The position numbers and the translations under genes were made by a program. Source: Alectoria sarmentosa (Eukaryota; Ascomycota; Lecanoromycetes; Lecanorales; Parmeliaceae). From it: 29,613 bases of DNA. The notes beneath the pieces were generated by a model that was not told the origin of the DNA, did not search any database, and saw only the letters and a list, made by a program, of their open reading frames with translations. Every line of letters starts with the position of its first letter. Position 1 is the first letter of the stretch. This document shows, in pieces, positions 24,281-29,613 of this stretch. The stretch is taken from NCBI GenBank assembly GCA_009733775.1, contig WOGZ01000370.1:1-29613 (forward strand), given 5' to 3'.

Positions 24281-25049
24281 ATGGCCGCCTGTAACTTCTG
24301 CAAGATCATCAAAGGTCCTCGATCTTCCACATCGTCCATGTTGCCCTCGGAGAAAGCGTAAGAAACGCTAGCTGACAAGATAGAAGGCGACATCCCCTCA
24401 TTCAAGCTCTTTGAAAGCGATCGAGTCCTCGCCTTCCTTGACATCCAACCGTTGAGTCAAGGCCATGCCGTCCGTCTCCAATTCCACATACTGCTCTCAC
24501 GCAAACGCCAATGCTCATTGAGCTGATGCTGGCCGTGTGTACAGCTAGTCGTGCCGAAAGCCCATGGCTCAAAGCTTACGGATATTCCAGATGATCAATT
24601 GGAAGAGATCTTGGTACGGAAGCCCTGAATGCCTTTGCTTCAAGGCTTGGATGCAGCTACATGAAATATACATGAAAGATGAAATTGCTGACTCAATGTG
24701 CAGCCTGTAGCTAAAAAGCTTGCCATGGCGACAGGCTCCGAGAACTACAATATCCTACAGAATAATGGGAGGTTGGCGCATCAAGAGGTTGACCATGTAA
24801 TATGCTTCCATCACTGTGCTCCTTGCCTTCTTTGTTTCCAGTCACGTACTGACATTCACGACTGGAGGTTCACTTCCACATGGTATGCAGAACATTCCTG
24901 GTGTTGAACGTTCCGTCGTGATCACGTCTAAGCAAAATTAGATACCCAAACCGAACCAGCAAGAAGGGTTGGGTATTGGCTGGCCAGCATCAGAAACGAA
25001 CATGGAGAAGCTGAAGACGTATTTCAACGAGGTTAAGGCGAAAATGTAG
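24281..25049 (+). CDS. HNT1: HIT-family nucleotide hydrolase (Hnt1-like)
   Basis: The six exons are 24281-24314, 24387-24469, 24545-24613, 24704-24796, 24868-24882 and 24942-25049, giving 133 aa, normal for the family. The start has a strong context (ACCATGG). The protein reads FCKIIKGDIPSF at the N-terminus, then FLDIQPLSQGHALVVPKAHG, NILQNNGRLAHQEVDH and GLGIGWPA. The HIT motif His-Val-His-Phe-His is split: its first His ends exon 4, while Val-His-Phe-His-Met is the whole 15-nt exon 5. Hnt1/HINT enzymes hydrolyse adenosine 5'-monophosphoramidate and related AMP-lysine conjugates, with the middle His of the motif as nucleophile. Introns are 59-90 nt. Donors of introns 1 and 2 are GTCCTC and GTCCGT, unusual at +3. 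Intron 1 ends in TAGAAG, so a Glu insertion is possible. The gene begins about 340 bp from the AT block yet looks intact, and its 3' end converges on the Sec14-like gene 165 bp away. Confidence 0.9.
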
Positions 25050-25214
25050 AAGACTGACCAGAGAACGGAACGTGTAGTATGTACAGCACAAGGCCGAGCG
25101 TGACTGTAATGAATCATGGCTTCACGCAACGTCGCAGTTCGCTCCATAGCGTTACTTCTAGTGCATGCAGAAACGTAGGAATTCCCTCGACCAGCCTCTT
25201 CAGGCCTTGGTCTA

Positions 25215-27101
25215 CTAGTCCAGGTCATCCGTCCGATGTTCTGGAGGAAGTGGGCCGTGTGGAATCGAATCATAGGTAGCATTTGAACCAGTAGTGCTTT
25301 TAGAAAGCCCGTAATACTGTATCTGCCCACCCTCTCTGATGATACCGGTACGATCGTACAATGTCCTTGCCCTCAGATACGGATCAAGCTCCCAGTAACC
25401 AGTCCGTAATCGCTTGCTTAGCTCGGATCTTTTCTGTTGCAGTGCAACCGTCGAATTGGGATCATGGATCCATTGCCGCGTTGCCGTCTCATATTCCTTG
25501 ACCACTGCAGCTCGCTCGTCCAGCAGTCGCTGTCTTGTTACACCGTCTGAAAGTAGCTTTTCTTCTTCAGGGACTGGCTCAACATATTGGTAGGTCCACG
25601 GATCGTCTCCTCCTAGTTCCTCGATTATATGGCTCCGCTCGATAAACTCTGCCAGCTCCTCGACGTTCTTGGTGAAATGGACTTTGCCCGCTACCACAGG
25701 GTCTAGCCAGCCTCTGATCAGTTTCCAGACGCCTACACGGTTAGCATGTCATTTCGTCCCTTGTCTGGTCTTGATGACCAGCTTACCCTGAAAAATCCAA
25801 GGCGACTTGTGCACAAGGACAACTCCAAGACTTTCAGGGTAGTTTGCCTCGAAAACCTTGATCATAAACTTCACGGGACCGTAATCCTGATGGCTGGTCA
25901 ACAAAAGAACGTCACGTCAAAGGAAACCAATATACCATATTCGCCATGGAAAAATCCGTCATATCAAAGACTATGGCCTAGCACTAAGGTTCAGATTCAG
26001 CCAACAACTCGAGATCGAGATACTCACTGCAGTGTCCACGGTAGGAGAAAGGAGCAATCTAGCAGTCTCAATAGTATACACCGTAAACCTCTCGAGACTA
26101 GCGTCACTCTGCTCTCCTTGTTTGTGCAATTTCACCCTCACAACGGTGATTGGCCTTCCTTCTTTGTCCGTGCCATGCAAAAAGCTCTTTCCTAGTCTCA
26201 TTTGCGTCAGGAAATCACGGCCTTCTTTCTTGGTCGCAGCGTTCGAGCTAGCGCTATCCTCCAAGGCACCCCACTCCCCCCTTCTTACTATATCGTCGTC
26301 GACATGCATTCCTTGCATTCGCCAGTGCATTGTAGAGACTAACATTATCAAAGCGTTTTGAACATCCCATTTTCGCGCCCGAAGAAACCTCAGCAGCAAG
26401 CCATCGGGATCATCATGCTTGACCATGCTCCAGAAAGCCGTACGTATAGCTTCTGGGGACTGGCTTTCAAGAAGTTTGTGAAACTCCTTTGTCTGACCGT
26501 ATTTATCGTTTCCATCCATTGCAGAGACAATTTCAGCTTCCTGGGTACCAGCGTCATCATGATGTTTCCTGCTGAACAAAGTCACGCGTTTTTTCTTCTT
26601 CTTTTCTAAGCCAACGGTTCCGGCCTGCTCAGCAACCTCGGACCCCGTTGTTGATGCGGCATCACCGTTGGTGCCATCGTTGAAGCCAGACACGCCGAAG
26701 ACTTTCAATGTCGCAGTCCACATCTCCTGTAATCTGACTTCCTGTTCCTTCGTGAGGTTGCCGGGTCGCCCCAGGAGTGCAGCGCTAGGCATGATTGCGT
26801 GTTCCTCGGTCTCTTTGTAGTCTTCCGTGCCGTGCAAAAAGCCTTCGTACTCCAGGGGTTGGGTCGGCTGGTATGAGTAGATGAATCCGCCGACTAGACT
26901 TGTCACAAAAAGAATGAATGTCGTTGTGCCGAAAACGCTGCTTTGGACAACACGCCGACGGCACTCGAGAGGTTTGTGATAGGGCTGTCTCCAGGCGGTG
27001 TGCGGCGACAGAGAAAATCTACAGACGGGGCAAGGCGGGGAAAGGGCGGGATGTTGTTGGATTTTCAGAGACAGAGAACGAGGGATGCTGCGAGTGTACA
27101 T
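25215..27101 (-). CDS. CSR1: Sec14/CRAL-TRIO phosphatidylinositol transfer protein (Csr1-like)
   Basis: On the minus strand the exons are 27101-26028, 25977-25936, 25886-25787 and 25732-25215. Introns are 50, 49 and 54 nt (donors GTGAGT, GTATAT, GTAAGC) and phases close. From the ATG at 26792 (MPSAALLGRPGNLTKEQE, good start context) the protein is 474 aa. The frame stays open upstream to an ATG at 27101, giving 577 aa. Numbering from 26792, the CRAL-TRIO N region is about 113-160 (LLLRFLRARKWDVQNAL) and the lipid-binding domain about 200-370 (GRPITVVRV, AIVFDMTDFSMANMDYG, ANYPESLGVVLVHKSPWIF). A basic C-terminal helical region follows. Csr1-type proteins exchange phosphatidylinositol and other lipids between membranes. 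The upstream 103 residues are Arg/Ser-rich with a hydrophobic stretch (FGTTTFILFVTSLVGGFIY), so an anchored or mitochondrial form is possible. Family call firm; start uncertain. Confidence 0.88.
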
Positions 27102-27530
27102 ATACACAGTCAAAATAGTGAGTGAAATTCCATTGGCGTGTCAGGCTTTAATGTTAGTAATGTCTATGCGTGATGGAAGAAAGTGATGCTGAGTAAGGTT
27201 GTAAGCGGTGTTCTAGGGTATGTGAAGCTGTCCAACTCGTAGGAATCATTTGGTGATTTTAGTTACTGCATTGCATCAAACATCATCCAGCGTTCCTGTT
27301 GCATTTTGGGCGGGCTCGGCCCTCGGTGTCTCATAGGGCCCGATTCAAGATTTAGCGTATTCAACTTCACAGCTACAAATCGAATTGTTAACGTATCTGT
27401 TAATGAGACAAGTTTCTCATCGCTGCGATGTTAACGCTGTTCAAACTGAAATCGTTCATTTGAAAACCACGGATTTGCACCGTCAGGAACATATAAGACT
27501 CTTGAGCGAGGCGGATCACGCTTCTCGTAC

Positions 27531-27561
27531 TATCCCTTCATGTGGCCCTTATGAAGGGATA
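27531..27561. repeat. Perfect 11-bp inverted repeat, 9-nt spacer
   Basis: TATCCCTTCAT at 27531-27541 and its exact reverse complement ATGAAGGGATA at 27551-27561 flank GTGGCCCTT. It could form a hairpin in RNA or be a dimer binding site about 430 bp upstream of the Sec14-like start. Function is unknown. Confidence 0.85.
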
Positions 27562-27848
27562 CGATTGATTTCTCTTTTTTCTCAACTTCTGAATTCTGCT
27601 CACTTGACAGTTCAAATCGAATCATCTTGTGATCAAGACTTCTATTACATATTCTTGCAAATCTCTTGCAGCTGAACTTATTGGAATCCGACTTATGGTT
27701 GTGAAGTTGATAATTTGAATTGAAAGGGGACCATGTCATGGGTGGAAACGAACTTTGAATGAGTAGTGTCCTCCGCCTTCAACGTCAACAAAATTTCCAT
27801 AGGAGTGCAGTGCAAATCCTTTACTACCTGTCACATCAGATAGTGCAA

Positions 27849-27909
27849 GGGCAAAACTCAAAGGGAAGTACTCAAGGCGTACTTTCCATCAAGCCTTTGA
27901 TTTTTGCCC
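27849..27909. repeat. Nested inverted repeat (16-bp outer, 6-bp inner arms)
   Basis: Outer arms 27849-27864 (GGGCAAAACTCAAAGG) and 27894-27909 (CCTTTGATTTTTGCCC) pair with a single mismatch. Inside, AAGTAC (27866-27871) pairs with GTACTT (27879-27884) around a 7-nt loop. A transcript would fold into a long imperfect hairpin. Candidates are a small transposon remnant, a small-RNA precursor or a structured regulatory element; the sequence does not decide. Confidence 0.8.
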
Positions 27910-28109
27910 GTCTTTACAGTGACTGAGACTATCAGATCTCTGATAAGGCGGCTTCATCACGCCTAGCTTCAACCTTCATTCTTCTGAGCTGCGGTGTGGG
28001 TGCTTTAAGGGCGGCAGGGGGGTTTATGTAAGCCTGTGAATAGAATCTTGGCATGATTTTCTGTAGCAAATGTCGTGGTGTATGTTAACACCGTATCACT
28101 GCGATAACC

Positions 28110-29613
28110 TTTATGCGAGATCATTATACGAAAAATTTATTAATATTCTTTTCAAATTTTAATAAATCTTTAATTTAAGAGATCGTAATAATATTATTAA
28201 TAAATGAATTAAATTTTACAAATTTAGAATTCGAGCATATATAATTAATTTTATTTAATTTTTCTTTACGATTTATTTTATTATCTTTTATTTCAGTTTT
28301 ATAAATTATTATTTATAAAAAAAATATTAAATTGTTTAAATTCGAAATTCGAAACTTAAAATATAATAATATAAATGTAATTTATTATATTAAAATCTCG
28401 AATCGAAGATTTAACGTTTATATACGTAAAAAATGTTTTTATAAAATTCGTTTTCTTAATAAATTGTTAATAAAATTTTATATTACGAGATTTTTATTAA
28501 CGTTAAAATTTTATAAAATTTATTATATACGAATATTTTTACATTTTTAATACGTGTTACGAGCGTATTTTATTTAACTTTATCGATTTTATTAACTTTA
28601 ACGCGATTTAAAAATTTATATATAAGTTTTTTTTTCTTATGTATAACTTTTTAAACTTATTATTCTTTTTATATACGTTTATATAATTTTGAATTTTATG
28701 CTAATTTTAACATTATAATATATTTTTTTTATATATTTATTTAATAAAGATAATTAACGAGTTTTTCGTTATTTACTCGAAGTAAACAATCAAATTTAAT
28801 AAAAAATAAGTTAAATTTTTTTATTATATAAACAATTTATAAAAAAAACTTATATCGTAATTTATATCGTTCGAAAGAATATATATCGCATTATTTAAAT
28901 CTTTTGCGACGATTGAATTCATTAAAAAACGAATTTTATATCGCATTTTAAAGATATTTTTCTTCGCTTCGCTTTTCGCAACAACTCGATAATTATTACG
29001 AGCGTATTTTACATTTTTAATAAAGTTAACTTTTTTTTAATTATATATTTCTTTAACATTATTCGATTGAATTTAGCGTATTTTAATAAAGATATTTATT
29101 TTTATATAAATGTTTTCTTTTTATATATATATTTTCTTTTCACTTAATTATTTTATTTAATATATTTATATAATATAACTTTATATCGATTTTAATAATA
29201 ACGAAACAATTAATTACTTTATTAAATTACATTTATTCGAAAAATCGATATACGAAATATTTACATTTTTATAACGAGTTAAATAATTAAAAAATAACTT
29301 CGTGTTAAATTAAATAATCGTATACGTTTTATATAAAATATACGTTATCGTAACGTTATCTTTTATAAATTTTCATAAAAATTATAAAATTTAAATTCAA
29401 TTAAATTTATTTCGCAATTATTTCGCTAATAAAAATATTTAATAAATATTTATTTATTTAATATATTTAGAAATTTTCTTTTAATTTTTAGAAATTAACT
29501 TTATTATATAATTTCATTATTAAACTTAATAATAACATTACGTTTTTTATATATATTTATTTATTTACGTTTATTTAACGACGTAAATAATACGTTTTAT
29601 AATTTTAATTTTT
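28110..29613. repeat. Second AT-rich, gene-free block (truncated by the window end)
   Basis: It has the same character as 13300-23940: isolated G and C, mostly in CpG, no credible gene, and an abrupt left edge near 28110. It contains a 16-nt repeat TTACGAGCGTATTTTA at 28557-28572 and 28996-29011, which resembles the start of the 13222 and 22989 repeat copies after C-to-T/G-to-A change. It is probably RIP-mutated repeat DNA continuing beyond the window. Confidence 0.8.
28557..29011 (+). repeat. Two direct copies of a 16-mer in the AT-rich block
   Basis: TTACGAGCGTATTTTA occurs at 28557-28572 and 28996-29011, 439 bp apart. The 13-mer TACATTTTTAATA also occurs next to both (before the first copy, after the second). 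With five G/C in 16 positions this is unlikely by chance in such poor sequence, so it suggests decayed copies of one element. Confidence 0.5.

Larger units (their letters stand above)
27102..28110. other. Non-coding promoter side of the gene island
   Basis: This is about 1 kb of ordinary composition between the Sec14-like gene's 5' end and the second AT-rich block. It must contain that gene's promoter. The longest open frame (27385-27675) has no recognisable domain. Two strong inverted repeats stand out (27531-27561 and 27849-27909), plus a small one (TATCAGA/TCTGATA, about 27930-27945). It may include an unmutated repeat remnant. Confidence 0.55.

Noticed and set aside
27385..27675. 96-codon open frame upstream of the Sec14-like gene
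   Set aside because: No domain or splice extension. It overlaps the perfect inverted repeat and the likely promoter.

Overview
The window is nuclear DNA of a filamentous ascomycete (Pezizomycotina); I cannot place the class. The evidence is five protein genes with fungal-type family signatures, short GT-AG introns (mostly 49-94 nt) with CTAAC/CTGAC-like branch sites, pyrimidine-rich promoters, and an abrupt split into ordinary mixed-composition DNA and extremely AT-rich gene-free blocks of the kind left by repeat-induced point mutation (RIP). The window opens with 53 consecutive G, most simply an assembly or sequencing artefact at a contig end.

Layout. 54-2734 is non-coding DNA with small tandem repeats. 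2735-5455 (+) is a CP2/Grainyhead-type transcription factor in four exons (801 aa). 5456-7518 is non-coding with low-complexity repeats. 7519-10152 (-) is a putative cytosolic zinc metallopeptidase of the yeast YIL108W type with a C-terminal jacalin-like lectin domain, in four exons (804 aa). 10153-11603 is a divergent promoter region with a TACGCGTA (MCB-like) site. 11604-12819 (+) is a Whi5/Nrm1-type G1/S corepressor in two exons (380 aa). 12820 to about 13300 is an ordinary 3' flank that contains a little-mutated copy of a repeat whose decayed relative lies in the AT block. About 13300-23940 is a 10.6 kb AT-rich block without credible genes. 23940-28110 is a gene island: a HIT-family (Hnt1-like) nucleotide hydrolase in six exons (24281-25049, +), convergent with a Csr1-like Sec14/CRAL-TRIO lipid-transfer protein in four exons (25215-27101, -), then about 1 kb of non-coding DNA with two strong inverted repeats. 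From about 28110 to the end a second AT-rich block begins and runs off the window.

The genes are conserved housekeeping or regulatory genes and do not form a biosynthetic or defence cluster. The one plausible functional pairing is the MCB-like site in the promoter shared by the Whi5/Nrm1-like gene and the metallopeptidase. The exon models were built by hand from splice signals, phase and family continuity. Splice phases close exactly in all five genes. The most notable observations are the pattern of C-to-T/G-to-A differences between the repeat copies at 13215 and 22982, the retention of C almost only in CpG inside the AT blocks, the 15-nt microexon carrying most of the HIT active site, and a possible N-terminal membrane anchor on the Sec14-like protein. 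I did not find a clearly new multi-gene system.
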